64,000 bases of DNA from Mesorhizobium sp. (GCA_004020545.1 SAQE01000004.1:160500-224499); one strand, 5' to 3'. Positions 33,706 through 43,548 are shown, counted from the first letter of the stretch. Numbers and translations are program-made. The notes: generated by a model from the sequence alone, not told the origin.

Positions 33706-33780
33706 TTTCGGCTTTCCGGCCAATGCCTAAGGTGGTCGCTCTACTGGCGCACCGCGTTGGCCAAGACCTCGCGGCGTAGG

Positions 33781-34044
33781 TTAATTCTGGTCGCCGTCCG
33801 GCAACTGCATATCGGTCACGACATTCTCGCCATTGGTCACGTCAAAGGCGATGACGATGTCCATGCCGGGCTTGAGCGCATCGAGATCGGTCTCGGCGTT
33901 GAGCTTGTAGGACTTTCCGTCGTCGAGCGTCAGCGTCAGCGTGTCCTTGTCGACCTTCTTGATCAGGCCTTCGGTCTGTCCGGCGAACGCGGCGGTGGAA
34001 ATCAGCAACGCGGCGGCAACAGCGCCAATCAGGGTACGCATCAT
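33781..34044 (-). CDS. Exported DUF1344 protein
   Basis: The gene encodes 87 residues. The signal peptide MMRTLIGAVAAALLISTAAFA is followed by a 66-residue OB-like domain (GLIKKVDKDTLTLTLDDGKSYKLNAETDLDALKPGMDIVIAFDV) that I recognise as DUF1344, common in Rhizobiales. AAAGAGGA precedes the start. Function unknown; periplasmic. It stands alone between the phosphatase gene and aroC. Confidence 0.85.
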   Translation of the reverse strand: MMRTLIGAVAAALLISTAAFAGQTEGLIKKVDKDTLTLTLDDGKSYKLNAETDLDALKPGMDIVIAFDVTNGENVVTDMQLPDGDQN

Positions 34045-34250
34045 CGTCCTCTTTGGTCATTGCGCCGGCTGGTCAGCGGCGGGTCCTCAACGGCGGATGG
34101 AAGAGAGCAGAAACCAACCGAATGTGTCAAAACTAAATCGGCCGGATCACAGATTGATGCACCGGATCACGTTTGACCGCTGTTGAAAACGCCAATAGAA
34201 GGCACACTTTAACCGGCGAACCGGCTCCGCCGCCGGGTAGGGCGTTTTCC

Positions 34251-35360
34251 ATGTCTCACAACACATTCGGCCATCTCTTCCGCGTCACCACCTGGGGTGA
34301 AAGCCATGGGCCCGCGCTCGGCTGCGTTGTCGACGGCTGCCCGCCCGGCATCCGTTTCAAGCGCGAGGATATCCAGGCCGAGCTCGACCGCCGTCGCCCC
34401 GGCCAGTCGCGCTTCGTCACCCAGCGCCGCGAGCCGGATGAAGTGAAGATACTCTCCGGCTTCATCCCCGACGAGGACGGCGAGACGATGATCACCACCG
34501 GCACGCCGGTGTCGATGCTGATCGAGAATGTCGACCAGCGCTCCAAGGATTACGGCGAGATCGCCCGCCAGTACCGGCCGGGCCATGCAGACTATACCTA
34601 TGAGGTCAAATACGGATTGCGCGACCATCGCGGCGGCGGCCGTTCCTCGGCGCGTGAGACCGCTGCCCGGGTAGCTGCGGGCGCGCTCGCCCGCAAGGTG
34701 GTGCCGGGCATGGTAGTGCGCGGTGCGCTGGTCTCGATGGGCGAGAAGTCCATCGATCGCGCCAACTGGAACTGGAATTTCGTCGGCGACGCCGAAAACC
34801 CGTTCTTCACCCCCGATCCGGCGTCCGTCCCGGTCTTCGCCGCCTATCTCGACGGCATCCGCAAGGCCGGCTCCTCGGTCGGCGCGGTGATTGAAATCGT
34901 CGCCGAAGGCGTGCCTGCTGGCCTCGGCGCGCCGATCTACGCTAAGCTCGACCAGGACATCGCATCCGGCCTGATGTCGATCAACGCCGTCAAGGGCGTC
35001 GAGATCGGCAACGGCTTCGAGGCCGCCCGCATCACCGGCGAGCAGAACGCCGACGAGATGCGCATGGGCAATGACGGCAAGCCGGTGTTTCTCTCCAACA
35101 ATGCCGGCGGCATCCTGGGCGGCATCTCGACCGGGCAGGCGATCGTCGCCCGCTTCGCCGTCAAGCCGACTTCCTCGATCCTGACGCCGCGGAAGTCGAT
35201 CGACAAGGACGGCAAGGACGTCGAGGTGATGACGAAGGGCCGTCACGATCCATGCGTCGGCATCCGCGCCGTGCCGATCGGCGAGGCCATGGTTGCCTGC
35301 GCGATCGCCGACCACTATCTGCGGCACAGAGGACAGACGGGAAAGGGAGTAGGGGAGTAA
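34251..35360 (+). CDS. aroC: Chorismate synthase
   Basis: The enzyme makes chorismate from EPSP using reduced FMN, the last shikimate step. It has 369 residues with family signatures [37 protein letters not shown] (read as [12 protein letters not shown]) and [18 protein letters not shown]. The ATG at 34251 is chosen because the family begins MSHNTFG; the frame is open upstream by chance. The last residues (TGKGVGE) are coded by the left arm of the long inverted repeat at 35344-35448, so the natural end was probably altered by that repeat. Confidence 0.96.
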   Translation: MSHNTFGHLFRVTTWGESHGPALGCVVDGCPPGIRFKREDIQAELDRRRPGQSRFVTQRREPDEVKILSGFIPDEDGETMITTGTPVSMLIENVDQRSKDYGEIARQYRPGHADYTYEVKYGLRDHRGGGRSSARETAARVAAGALARKVVPGMVVRGALVSMGEKSIDRANWNWNFVGDAENPFFTPDPASVPVFAAYLDGIRKAGSSVGAVIEIVAEGVPAGLGAPIYAKLDQDIASGLMSINAVKGVEIGNGFEAARITGEQNADEMRMGNDGKPVFLSNNAGGILGGISTGQAIVARFAVKPTSSILTPRKSIDKDGKDVEVMTKGRHDPCVGIRAVPIGEAMVACAIADHYLRHRGQTGKGVGE

Positions 35361-35448
35361 GGCAGTAGGGGAGTATGTTACGTCGCTTTTAGCGACGCCA
35401 AACTTTTTCCTTTTCCCTACTCCCTTACTGCCCTATTCCCTACTCCCT
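35344..35448. repeat. Long imperfect inverted repeat overlapping the end of aroC
   Basis: AGGGAGTAGGGGAGTAAGGC... (35344-35375) is complementary, with few mismatches, to 35417-35448 (...TACTCCCT). A separate perfect hairpin CGTCGCT/AGCGACG sits in the loop (35381-35397). The GGAGTA-type units repeat within each arm. The left arm supplies the aroC stop codon. The structure would make a very strong RNA hairpin between aroC and ribB(A). Confidence 0.85.
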
Positions 35449-35463
35449 GCGAGCGGAGCGAGC

Positions 35464-36564
35464 ATGCCATACGACCAAAAGAAGATCGTCGAAGCGATCC
35501 GTGCCTTCGAGCGCGGCGAGATCGTCGTCGTCATGGACGATGACGGGCGCGAGAACGAGGGCGACCTGATCGTCGCCGCCCTCCATTGCACGCCGGAAAA
35601 GATGGCCTTCATCGTTCGCAACACCTCCGGCATCGTCTGCACCCCGATGCCGCGCGAGGAGGCGAGGCGGCTCAACCTCGCGCCGATGGTGGCCGACAAT
35701 GATTCGGCCCACACCACGGCATTCACAGTCAGTGTCGACTTCAAGCACGGCACCACGACCGGCATTTCGGCCGACGACCGCACGCTCACCGTGCGCAACC
35801 TCGCCAACGGCAATGTCGGCGCTTCCGACTTTGTGCGCCCCGGTCATATCTTTCCGCTGATCGCGCGAGAGGGCGGCGTCTTGATGCGCTCGGGCCATAC
35901 CGAAGCCGCTGTCGATCTCTGCAAGCTCGCCGGCCTGCCGCCGGTCGGTGTCATCTCCGAGCTGGTCAATGACGACGGTACCGTCAAGCGCGGGCCTGAG
36001 GTTCAGGCTTTCGCCAAAGAACATGGCCTGAAGCAGGTTTCGGTCGCCGATCTCATCGCCTACCGCCAGCGCAAGGAAACGCTGGTCGAGCGCGTTGCCT
36101 GCTCCGACATCGACACGCCCGGCGGCAAGGCGCAGGTCTTCACCTACACGCTGCCTTGGGATTCCATGCATCACGTCGCAATCGTCTTCGGCGACATCCG
36201 CGACGGCGAGGAGGTGCCGGTGCGCCTGCATTCGGAGGACGTCGTCACCGACGTCTTCGGCACCAGCCATCGTCTGGACGGTATCATGAAGGCGATGGGC
36301 GCGCGCAGGCGCGGCGTCATCGTTTATCTGCGCGAAGGCTCGGTCGGCGTCGCCCACCAGGAGCGCAAGCGGCCGCAGAGCGGCGACCGCGAGGATCACG
36401 AGGAAGCCCGTCGTCGCGAGAACGAGTGGCGCGAGATCGGCCTCGGCGCTCAGATCCTGAAGGATCTCGGCATCTCCTCGATCAACCTGATCGCCTCCCG
36501 CGAGCGCCACTATATCGGCCTCGAAGGTTTTGGCATCCATATCGCCAAGACGGAAATCCTTTAG
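35464..36564 (+). CDS. ribB: 3,4-dihydroxy-2-butanone-4-phosphate synthase with degenerate GTP cyclohydrolase II domain
   Basis: The protein has 366 residues. The RibB domain (1-200) is complete: DDDGRENEGDLIVAA, TPMPREEARRLNLAPM, GISADDRTLT and RSGHTEAAVDLCKLAG. The C-terminal RibA-like domain (~210-366) has lost the zinc ligands: the usual SECLTGD...RCDCG reads SEDVVTDVFGTSHRLDG. The second half is therefore unlikely to be an active GTP cyclohydrolase II. A RibBA protein with this loss is known in rhizobia. It supplies the four-carbon unit for riboflavin. Confidence 0.92.
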   Translation: MPYDQKKIVEAIRAFERGEIVVVMDDDGRENEGDLIVAALHCTPEKMAFIVRNTSGIVCTPMPREEARRLNLAPMVADNDSAHTTAFTVSVDFKHGTTTGISADDRTLTVRNLANGNVGASDFVRPGHIFPLIAREGGVLMRSGHTEAAVDLCKLAGLPPVGVISELVNDDGTVKRGPEVQAFAKEHGLKQVSVADLIAYRQRKETLVERVACSDIDTPGGKAQVFTYTLPWDSMHHVAIVFGDIRDGEEVPVRLHSEDVVTDVFGTSHRLDGIMKAMGARRRGVIVYLREGSVGVAHQERKRPQSGDREDHEEARRRENEWREIGLGAQILKDLGISSINLIASRERHYIGLEGFGIHIAKTEIL

Positions 36565-36637
36565 GCTGTCGGGGGACGCGCCGGAAGTTCCTCCAGGCAG
36601 ATCGCACGCTTACGCGATTGGCCGAAGCGCCCGCGAC

Positions 36638-36699
36638 GTCGTCATCCACGGGCGGAGCAAGGAGCGAAGCTCCGTCGCGGAGACCCTGGAATGACGAAG
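36638..36699 (-). repeat. 62-base dispersed repeat, copy B
   Basis: Reverse-complement counterpart of 33644-33705, sharing the core CTCCGCGACGGAGCTTCGCT and the GTCATCC/GGATGAC-type ends. It lies between ribB and the convergent MFS gene and may act as a bidirectional hairpin. Confidence 0.75.
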
Positions 36700-36770
36700 T
36701 TCGAAGGGCGTCGGCTAATTTCGAACGTTTGCGATGGGTTCGCCGAAACGAACGACCGGGCGGTCTTGCG

Positions 36771-37991
36771 TCACTCAGCCGGAACAGCCGCTTCGTCTCC
36801 ATCCAGATCGCAATCCTTCGTCGCCAGCCGGCATTGACCGGCAAGCACGGTGGCCAGCGCGATCGCGCCCGCCACGACGGACACCCAGAACCCGCTTTGC
36901 GCTCCAAACGTGTCGACCATCCAGCCGGCGGCAAAGGAGCCCAGCGCCATGCCGATGCCGATCCCGGTCGTCACCCAGGTGACGCCTTCGGTGAGCATTG
37001 CCGCCGGCACGTGCCGCTCGATCAGCCCGAAGGCGGTGATGAAGGTCGGCGAGATCGCAACGCCGCTGACGAAGACCGCAAGCGCCAGCGTCGGCACGGT
37101 GCCGGCAAAGAGCAGCGGCAGCGTGGTGAGCGCGATGACGGCGACCGCGACTGCCAATTGCCGCCGCAGCGGCGCCTTGAGGTTGAGCGCCCCGACGATG
37201 ACGCCGAGCACGAAGGACCCGAGCGCGTAGACGCCGATGACGAGGCTCGCCGCTTCAGGTTGGTCGAGCGCTTTGGTGATCGCCACCGTGGTGACTTCCG
37301 TGGTCGCGAAGGTTGCGCCGACGAAGATTAGGGCAACGGTGATGATCTGGACTGGCCGTAGCCGGATCGCCGAACTGTTCGCCCCGTGCTCTGCGGGACG
37401 GATGGGTGGTTCCGTAGAGCGCTGAAGAAGAAATGCCGCCGAGCCGAGAGCAAGCAGCAACGTGCTGACGACCATGCCCGCTTCCGGGAACAGCGCTGCG
37501 CTTAAGCCCACCGACAGCGAGGCGCCGGCGACGTAGACCAGCTCGTCCGCCGCCGATTCGAAGGCGAAAGCGGTGTTTAGCTCGGGCCGGTTGCGGAAAA
37601 TCTCGGTCCAGCGCGCCCGTACCAGCGCCGGAATGCTGGGCATCGAGGCGGCAAGCAGCGAGGACAGGAACAGGGTCCATACCGGCCAGTGCTGGTTCGC
37701 CGCCGCGATCAAGGCCGCGAAGGAAAGCGCCGAAACGAGCGTCGTTGGCACGGCAACCCGGCTCTGGCCGAGCCTGTCGACCAGCCGCGAGACCTGCGGC
37801 GACAGGACGGCGTTGACCAGGGCGTAGGTCGCCGAAACCGCACCGGCCAGCCAATACTCGCCATGCGTCTGCGACAGCATCGCCACGATGCCGATCGGCG
37901 CCATCGCGATCGGCAGCCGCGCTATGAAGGCGGCCGCGGCGAAGCCTTTCGTGCCGGGAGCCCGAAAGATGTCCGAATAGGGGTTTCGCAT
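36771..37991 (-). CDS. MFS transporter
   Basis: The protein has 406 residues and about twelve hydrophobic helices, with a start at MRNPYSDIFRAPGTKGFAAAAFIARLP. The loop between helices 2 and 3 has SRLVDRLGQSRV, a variant of the MFS motif A. It is divergent from a TetR gene with three operator palindromes in the 121-base gap, so it is likely an exporter induced by its own substrate via that repressor. The substrate is unknown. An in-frame ATG at 38024 is possible but would overlap the first operator region. Confidence 0.87.
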   Translation of the reverse strand: MRNPYSDIFRAPGTKGFAAAAFIARLPIAMAPIGIVAMLSQTHGEYWLAGAVSATYALVNAVLSPQVSRLVDRLGQSRVAVPTTLVSALSFAALIAAANQHWPVWTLFLSSLLAASMPSIPALVRARWTEIFRNRPELNTAFAFESAADELVYVAGASLSVGLSAALFPEAGMVVSTLLLALGSAAFLLQRSTEPPIRPAEHGANSSAIRLRPVQIITVALIFVGATFATTEVTTVAITKALDQPEAASLVIGVYALGSFVLGVIVGALNLKAPLRRQLAVAVAVIALTTLPLLFAGTVPTLALAVFVSGVAISPTFITAFGLIERHVPAAMLTEGVTWVTTGIGIGMALGSFAAGWMVDTFGAQSGFWVSVVAGAIALATVLAGQCRLATKDCDLDGDEAAVPAE

Positions 37992-38027
37992 GGTCCTGCT
38001 CCTCGACAAGGAAGGGCGCCGCAATTA

Positions 38028-38094
38028 CATACGCAGCGTATGAATGTCAGGTAGTTCATACGCTTCGTATGTCAATTGGCATACGAAGCGTATG
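38028..38094. promoter_or_regulatory. Three TetR-type operator palindromes
   Basis: CATACGCAGCGTATG (38028-38042), CATACGCTTCGTATG (38057-38071) and CATACGAAGCGTATG (38080-38094) share CATACG...CGTATG arms. Centres are 29 and 23 bases apart. They fill the gap between the MFS and TetR starts, so one repressor can control both directions. Confidence 0.9.
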
Positions 38095-38112
38095 TGAATA
38101 GGGCCAGATGCC

Positions 38113-38706
38113 ATGCACAGACCTCGCAAGGAGATGATCGCCGAGACGCGCGCGAAGCTGATCGCGGCTGCGCGCCATGCCTTCGGCACGATCGGCTATG
38201 CCGAGGCCTCGATGGACGATTTCACCGCTTCGGCGGGTCTGACGCGCGGCGCGCTCTACCACCATTTCGGCGACAAGAAGGGGTTGCTGCAGGCGGTGAT
38301 CGCCGAGATCGACGGCGAGATGGCTGTCCGGGTGAACGAGGTGGCCTCGCGGGCGCCGACCCGCTGGCAGTGCTTCGTCGATGAATGCACCACCTACATC
38401 GAGATGGCGCTGGAGCCGGAGATCCAGCGCATCATGTTCCGCGACGGGCCGGCGGTGCTCGGCGATCCGGCGCAGTGGCAGAACGCCAATGCCTGTGTCG
38501 CGTCAATGACCGGCCACCTGACCGCGTTGCAGGAAGAGGGCATTGTCGTTCGCGATCTCGATCCCGAGACCGCGGCGCGGCTGATCAACGGCGCCAGCAG
38601 CCAGGCCTCGCAGCGCATCGCCAATTCAAAAGATCCCGAGGCGACGTCGAAGAAGGCGATAGCAGCCTTCAAGCAGCTGCTCGAAGGCCTGCGCAAGAAG
38701 TCCTGA
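38113..38706 (+). CDS. TetR-family repressor of the divergent MFS gene
   Basis: The protein has 197 residues. The N-terminal helix-turn-helix (residues ~12-58) reads TRAKLIAAARHAFGTIGYAEASMDDFTASAGLTRGALYHHFGDKKGLL, a textbook TetR domain. The C-terminal ligand domain is family-typical but not diagnostic of a ligand. The start is 18 bases after the last of three operator palindromes, supporting autorepression. GATGCC precedes the ATG, so the ribosome site is weak. Confidence 0.92.
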   Translation: MHRPRKEMIAETRAKLIAAARHAFGTIGYAEASMDDFTASAGLTRGALYHHFGDKKGLLQAVIAEIDGEMAVRVNEVASRAPTRWQCFVDECTTYIEMALEPEIQRIMFRDGPAVLGDPAQWQNANACVASMTGHLTALQEEGIVVRDLDPETAARLINGASSQASQRIANSKDPEATSKKAIAAFKQLLEGLRKKS

Positions 38707-38836
38707 CCGCACCGTCAAGTCACCCCTGCCATGGGGTTGTGCACCGGATTTGAGACCGGAACGACGTGGCCGCAATTGACAATCGTAGGCTGGAGCGCAT
38801 CCTCTCTGCCGATCTCTGAGGCGGAGAGTCGGGGCC

Positions 38837-39811
38837 ATGTGGGACTTCAGCATCGGCCGGTCGGTGTCCATCATGATGCGGACATGGCCGTTCATCGTTT
38901 TTCGCATGATCGTCTATTTCGGCATCACGCTGGCCTACATCATGGCGACCGGCACCGGCGCCAGCGTCGGCTACGGCGTCGGCCACATCTCGACCGATCC
39001 TGACGGGCCGATGTCGTTTGCCTTGTGGGGCGGGGTTGTTGGCTTCGGCGTCGTCTCGATCGCCGTCTACTGGATTCGCGAATATATCCTCTATGTGCTC
39101 AAGGCCGGTCACATCGCCGTCATGGTCCACCTGATCGATGGCCACGACGTCCCCGACGGCCAGCGCCAGATCGCTTATGCGAAGGAAGTGGTGACCCAGC
39201 GGTTCGCCGAGGCCAATATTCTTTTCGTCGTCGACCAATTGGTGAAGGGCGCCATCCGCGCCATCACCGGCCTGATCGGCGGCATCGCGGCGTTCCTGCC
39301 CATTCCGGGCTTGAGCGGACTGGTCAGCTTCATCAACACCGTCATCCGCCTGTCGCTGACCTATGTCGACGAGATCATCCTCGGCTACAATATCCGCATC
39401 AATTCGAACTCGCCCTTCGAAACCGCCAGGCAAGGCGTCGTGCTCTACGCGCAGAACGGCAGGCACATGGTCAAGAACGCCGTCTGGCTGGCGGTGATCA
39501 TGTGGGGCGTGTCCTTCGTCATCTTCCTTTTGATGCTGGCGCCGGCAGGCGCGATCCTCTGGGTGATGCCGGGCCAGCTCGCCGGCTGGGCCTTCGTGCT
39601 GGCCATCGTCTTTGCCTGGGCCTTCAAGGCGGCCTTCATCGAACCCTTCGCCATCGCCTCGCTGATGCAGGTCTATTTCGCCGCCATCGAGGGCCAGGTC
39701 CCCAATCCTGAATGGGACCGGCGCCTGGCCGAAGCCTCGTCCAAGTTCAGGGAGCTCCGCGACAAGGCGTTCGGCTCCGGCTCGCGCTGGGATACGCCCC
39801 GGGCTGCTTGA
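38837..39811 (+). CDS. Membrane protein of unknown function
   Basis: The gene encodes 324 residues with hydrophobic segments near 18-40, 60-80, 128-150, 160-175, 210-232 and 240-265. A conserved-looking region VKGAIRAITGLIGGIAAFLPIPGLSGLVSFINTVIRLSLTYVDEIILGYNIR forms an amphipathic/hydrophobic middle. The C-terminal ~50 residues are soluble and charged (WDRRLAEASSKFRELRDKAFG). No transporter or enzyme motif was recognised. It is monocistronic by position. Confidence 0.78.
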   Translation: MWDFSIGRSVSIMMRTWPFIVFRMIVYFGITLAYIMATGTGASVGYGVGHISTDPDGPMSFALWGGVVGFGVVSIAVYWIREYILYVLKAGHIAVMVHLIDGHDVPDGQRQIAYAKEVVTQRFAEANILFVVDQLVKGAIRAITGLIGGIAAFLPIPGLSGLVSFINTVIRLSLTYVDEIILGYNIRINSNSPFETARQGVVLYAQNGRHMVKNAVWLAVIMWGVSFVIFLLMLAPAGAILWVMPGQLAGWAFVLAIVFAWAFKAAFIEPFAIASLMQVYFAAIEGQVPNPEWDRRLAEASSKFRELRDKAFGSGSRWDTPRAA

Positions 39812-39843
39812 TCAGCAGCCCCCTGACCGCGAAGGCCGCCCGA

Positions 39844-40581
39844 TCACGGCTTCGGCAGATCAACGCCACGAAGCTTTGCAATCGCCGATTTGAGCGGCGC
39901 CTCGCCGGCGCCGCAAAAGGTCTCGCTCATCACCAGTTCGGGCAGCGGCAGGCGCTTGCCCCAGCCATGCGCTTCGAGATCGGGCCTCGGCGCGAATTCC
40001 GAGACGCGGCCGACGCAGAGATAGGCGATCGGCGTGACATGCTCGGGGATCGACAAAAGCCGCTTCAGCGCCTCGGTCTCGATAATGCTCACCCAGCCGA
40101 CGCCGACGCCTTCGGCGCGCGCCGCCAGCCAGAAATTCTGCACCGCGCAGACGGTGCTGTAGAGGTCCATCTCCGGATTGTGCCAGCGTCCGAGCGGCGA
40201 ATCCTTCGAGCGCTGCCGGTCGCAGGTGATGCAGAGGTTGAGCGCGCTTTCGCAGATGCCCTCAAGCTTCAGCTTGCGGTAGAGCGCCTGCCGCTCCGCC
40301 TCGATCGCGGGCAGCTCCTGCTCGCGCGCGGCGAGGAAAAGGTCGCGCACCTGCTGACGCCTTGCCGAGTCGCGGATGACGATGAAGTTCCACGGCTGCA
40401 TATAACCGACCGACGGCGCGTGGTGGGCGGCGTTGAGCAGCCGCGCCAGAACGGCATTGTCGAGGTCGTCCGAGACGAAATGGCTGCGCACGTCGCGCCG
40501 GGTTAACATCGCCCGGTAGACGGCGTCGCGCGCCAATTGGTCAAAGTCATCGCCGCCCATGGCGGCCGTTCGTGCCAGCAT
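39844..40581 (-). CDS. bluB: 5,6-dimethylbenzimidazole synthase
   Basis: BluB breaks down reduced FMN with oxygen to make 5,6-dimethylbenzimidazole, the lower ligand of vitamin B12. The protein has 245 residues with the characteristic HHAPSVGYMQPWNFIVIRD, KLEGICESALNLCITCDR and HNPEMDLYSTVCAVQNFWLAARAEGVGVGWVS. The ATG at 40581 is chosen for its AAGGGGA ribosome site; the longer frame to 40632 would run into the riboswitch. Placement behind a cobalamin riboswitch makes feedback control by B12 near certain. Confidence 0.95.
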   Translation of the reverse strand: MLARTAAMGGDDFDQLARDAVYRAMLTRRDVRSHFVSDDLDNAVLARLLNAAHHAPSVGYMQPWNFIVIRDSARRQQVRDLFLAAREQELPAIEAERQALYRKLKLEGICESALNLCITCDRQRSKDSPLGRWHNPEMDLYSTVCAVQNFWLAARAEGVGVGWVSIIETEALKRLLSIPEHVTPIAYLCVGRVSEFAPRPDLEAHGWGKRLPLPELVMSETFCGAGEAPLKSAIAKLRGVDLPKP

Positions 40582-40635
40582 CGCTTGTCCCCTTGCGACA
40601 GCAGCCCGCCGCCTGACCAAGCGGAAGACCAAGTC

Positions 40636-40800
40636 TGCCAGGCCGGTCTTCTGGCTCGGGATCGTCCCGCGTCGGCGCCTTCCCGTCCAGGACAGTGGCT
40701 TTTTGCCGGCGCGGTCCCCCTCACAGCGTTGGGCACGCCACGGAGTTCAACCGTGTTCCCGATTCTCCCGCGTTGCGGGCACCAGGCAGTGCCGCGACCT
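40636..40800 (-). promoter_or_regulatory. Cobalamin riboswitch controlling bluB
   Basis: Read on the minus strand, all core blocks appear in order: GGGAACACGGTTGAACTCCG (40760-40741), GCCACTG then CGGGAAGGC (about 40710-40683 and below), and the B12 box AGCCAGAAGACCGGCC (40656-40641). The element ends about 55 bases before the bluB start, leaving room for an expression platform with GC-rich hairpins. When adenosylcobalamin binds, bluB expression should fall. Confidence 0.95.
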
Positions 40801-40916
40801 TATCGCGAAGCGAAGGCCGCGCCAATGCCGTCAGCGACACGTGAGGGCGCGATTTTCCCCAGCCATTCGGCACTGAAACATGGTCATTCGGGCCACGCGT
40901 GCCTAGATTAGGCGCC

Positions 40917-41843
<927 letters not shown>

Positions 41844-42098
41844 ATGATGGCTGATGAAGCTAACCAAGACGTCAAGGCGATGAGCTTCGAACAGGCGCTC
41901 GACGCGCTGGAGAAGATCGTCGATGATCTGGAGCGCGGCGACGTCCCGCTCGACCAGTCGATCAAGATCTACGAGCGCGGCGAGGCGCTGAAGGCCCATT
42001 GCGACCGGCTGCTGAAGGCGGCCGAGGACAAGGTCGAGAAGATCAGGCTGTCGCGCGACGGGAAGCCGGTGGGCACGGAACCGCTCGACGCCGAGTAG
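41844..42098 (+). CDS. xseB: Exodeoxyribonuclease VII small subunit
   Basis: The protein has 84 residues with the family core [54 protein letters not shown]. It binds XseA to form the nuclease that degrades single-stranded DNA. The usual start is ATG 41844 or the next codon. xseA is not in this window. Coupled directly to the preceding deacetylase gene, an arrangement common in rhizobia. Confidence 0.95.
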   Translation: MMADEANQDVKAMSFEQALDALEKIVDDLERGDVPLDQSIKIYERGEALKAHCDRLLKAAEDKVEKIRLSRDGKPVGTEPLDAE

Positions 42099-42142
42099 CT
42101 TGAAGACGGGTGGGGCAGAGAAAGCAGGTTAGGAGTTCAAGC

Positions 42143-42409
42143 ATGTGCCGAAACATCAAGACCCTGTTCAACTTCGAACCGCCGGCGACCGACGACGAGG
42201 TCCATGATGCGGCCCTGCAGTTCGTGCGCAAGCTGAGCGGCTCGACCAAGCCCTCCAAGCGCAACGAGCACGCCTTCCACTATGCCGTCGAGGCGATTGC
42301 CGCCGCGGCGCGCGAACTGCTCGATTCGATGGAGACCACCCAGCATCCGCGCAATCGCGAGGAAGAGGCGGCCAAGGCGAAAGCCAGGTCCGCGCTCCGC
42401 TTCGCTTAA
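42143..42409 (+). CDS. DUF2277 protein
   Basis: The gene encodes 88 residues with AGGAG at 42131-42135 before the ATG. It begins MCRNIKTLFNFEPPATDDEVHDAALQFVRKLSGSTKPS, which I recognise as DUF2277, a small soluble family. The family description suggests a helix pair at the start and a conserved Cys-Arg-Asn opening; function unknown. It is 9 bases upstream of the pirin gene, so probably co-transcribed. Confidence 0.88.
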   Translation: MCRNIKTLFNFEPPATDDEVHDAALQFVRKLSGSTKPSKRNEHAFHYAVEAIAAAARELLDSMETTQHPRNREEEAAKAKARSALRFA

Positions 42410-42418
42410 GGTCTTTAG

Positions 42419-43339
42419 ATGAGCTTCTTTCCGGGCAACGATCCTGAGGCCGGCGATGCCTTCGCCTGCGACCAGATCGAATTGATGGTCATTCCCAACG
42501 CCAAGGATATCGGCGGCTTCGAGGTTCGCCGCGCCTTGCCGACCGCCAAGCGCCGGCTGGTCGGGCCGTTCATCTTCTTCGACCGCATGGGGCCGGCCAT
42601 CCTGCGCGCCGGCCATGCGATCGACGTGCGCCCGCATCCGCATATCGGGCTTTCCACCGTCACTTACCTGTTCGACGGCAAGATCAGGCATCGCGACTCG
42701 CTCGGCACCGAAATGGTGATCGCGCCCGGCGACGTGAACCTGATGACCGCCGGCCGCGGCATCGTTCATTCCGAACGCACGCCGGAGGAGCTGCGCGGCG
42801 CGCCGATGTCGATCTCCGGTCTGCAGACCTGGCTGGCCTTGCCCGACGAAAAGGAAGAGGTCGCCCCGGTATTCGCCAACACATCGGTGATCAGCCTGCC
42901 CGAGATCGACGCCGAAGGCGTCAGCGGCCGCGTCGTCATCGGCGAATTTTCCGGGCTGCGCTCGCCGGTCGCGACCGCCTCGGAAACGCTTTATGCCGAT
43001 CTGCGGCTGCAGGCGGGCGCCAGCGTGAAAATCCCCGCCGATGCCGAGGAACGCGCCATCTATACGCTGGAAGGCGAGGTTTCGATTGCCGGCGATCGTT
43101 TTCCGGCCGAGCGGCTTCTGGTGTTCAAACCGGGCGCGGAGATCGTCGTTTCGTCCGAGCGCGGCGCGCATTTCATGCTGTTCGGTGGAGCATCGCTGGG
43201 CTCAAAGCGTTATATCTGGTGGAATTTCGTTTCGTCCTCGAAAGAACGCATCGAGCAGGCCAAGGAAGAATGGAAGACAGGCCGCTTCGATATCGTTCCT
43301 GGCGATGAGGAAGAATTCATCCCGTTGCCGGAAAGCTGA
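42419..43339 (+). CDS. Pirin-family protein
   Basis: The protein has 306 residues. The N-terminal cupin has the metal-binding histidines (RPHPHIGLSTVTYLFDG ... GRGIVHSERTPEE), followed by a second cupin (KIPADAEERAIYTLEGEVSIAG). Bacterial pirins of this type act as quercetinases or redox-linked regulators; which applies is not visible. It ends 84 bases before a two-hairpin repeat. Confidence 0.9.
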   Translation: MSFFPGNDPEAGDAFACDQIELMVIPNAKDIGGFEVRRALPTAKRRLVGPFIFFDRMGPAILRAGHAIDVRPHPHIGLSTVTYLFDGKIRHRDSLGTEMVIAPGDVNLMTAGRGIVHSERTPEELRGAPMSISGLQTWLALPDEKEEVAPVFANTSVISLPEIDAEGVSGRVVIGEFSGLRSPVATASETLYADLRLQAGASVKIPADAEERAIYTLEGEVSIAGDRFPAERLLVFKPGAEIVVSSERGAHFMLFGGASLGSKRYIWWNFVSSSKERIEQAKEEWKTGRFDIVPGDEEEFIPLPES

Positions 43340-43422
43340 GCCGCGTCACTGGCACGCATTTACATTCGCTCGCCGGCGGCATATTTCGCGCATGATCAAG
43401 GCGCATATTTGTGAAGGTTGGA

Positions 43423-43513
43423 GCAATCCCAGGAAAAGTGTGAAACGGTTTTCCGTCCGGGATTGCGTGAAACAGAAAAGACAGAGCGGTCCCGTGAAAC
43501 GGTTAACCGCTCT
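43423..43513. repeat. RIME-like two-hairpin repeat (copy 4)
   Basis: First palindrome 43423-43466 with arms GCAATCCC/GGGATTGC, a variant with paired changes in both arms (C for T and G for A), so base pairing is conserved. Second stem AGAGCGGT (43483-43490) with ACCGCTCT (43506-43513). It lies 36 bases upstream of the dxs start. Confidence 0.88.
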
Positions 43514-43548
43514 GATGCAAGGTTAAGATCTCAGCAGGCCGCCAAAGA

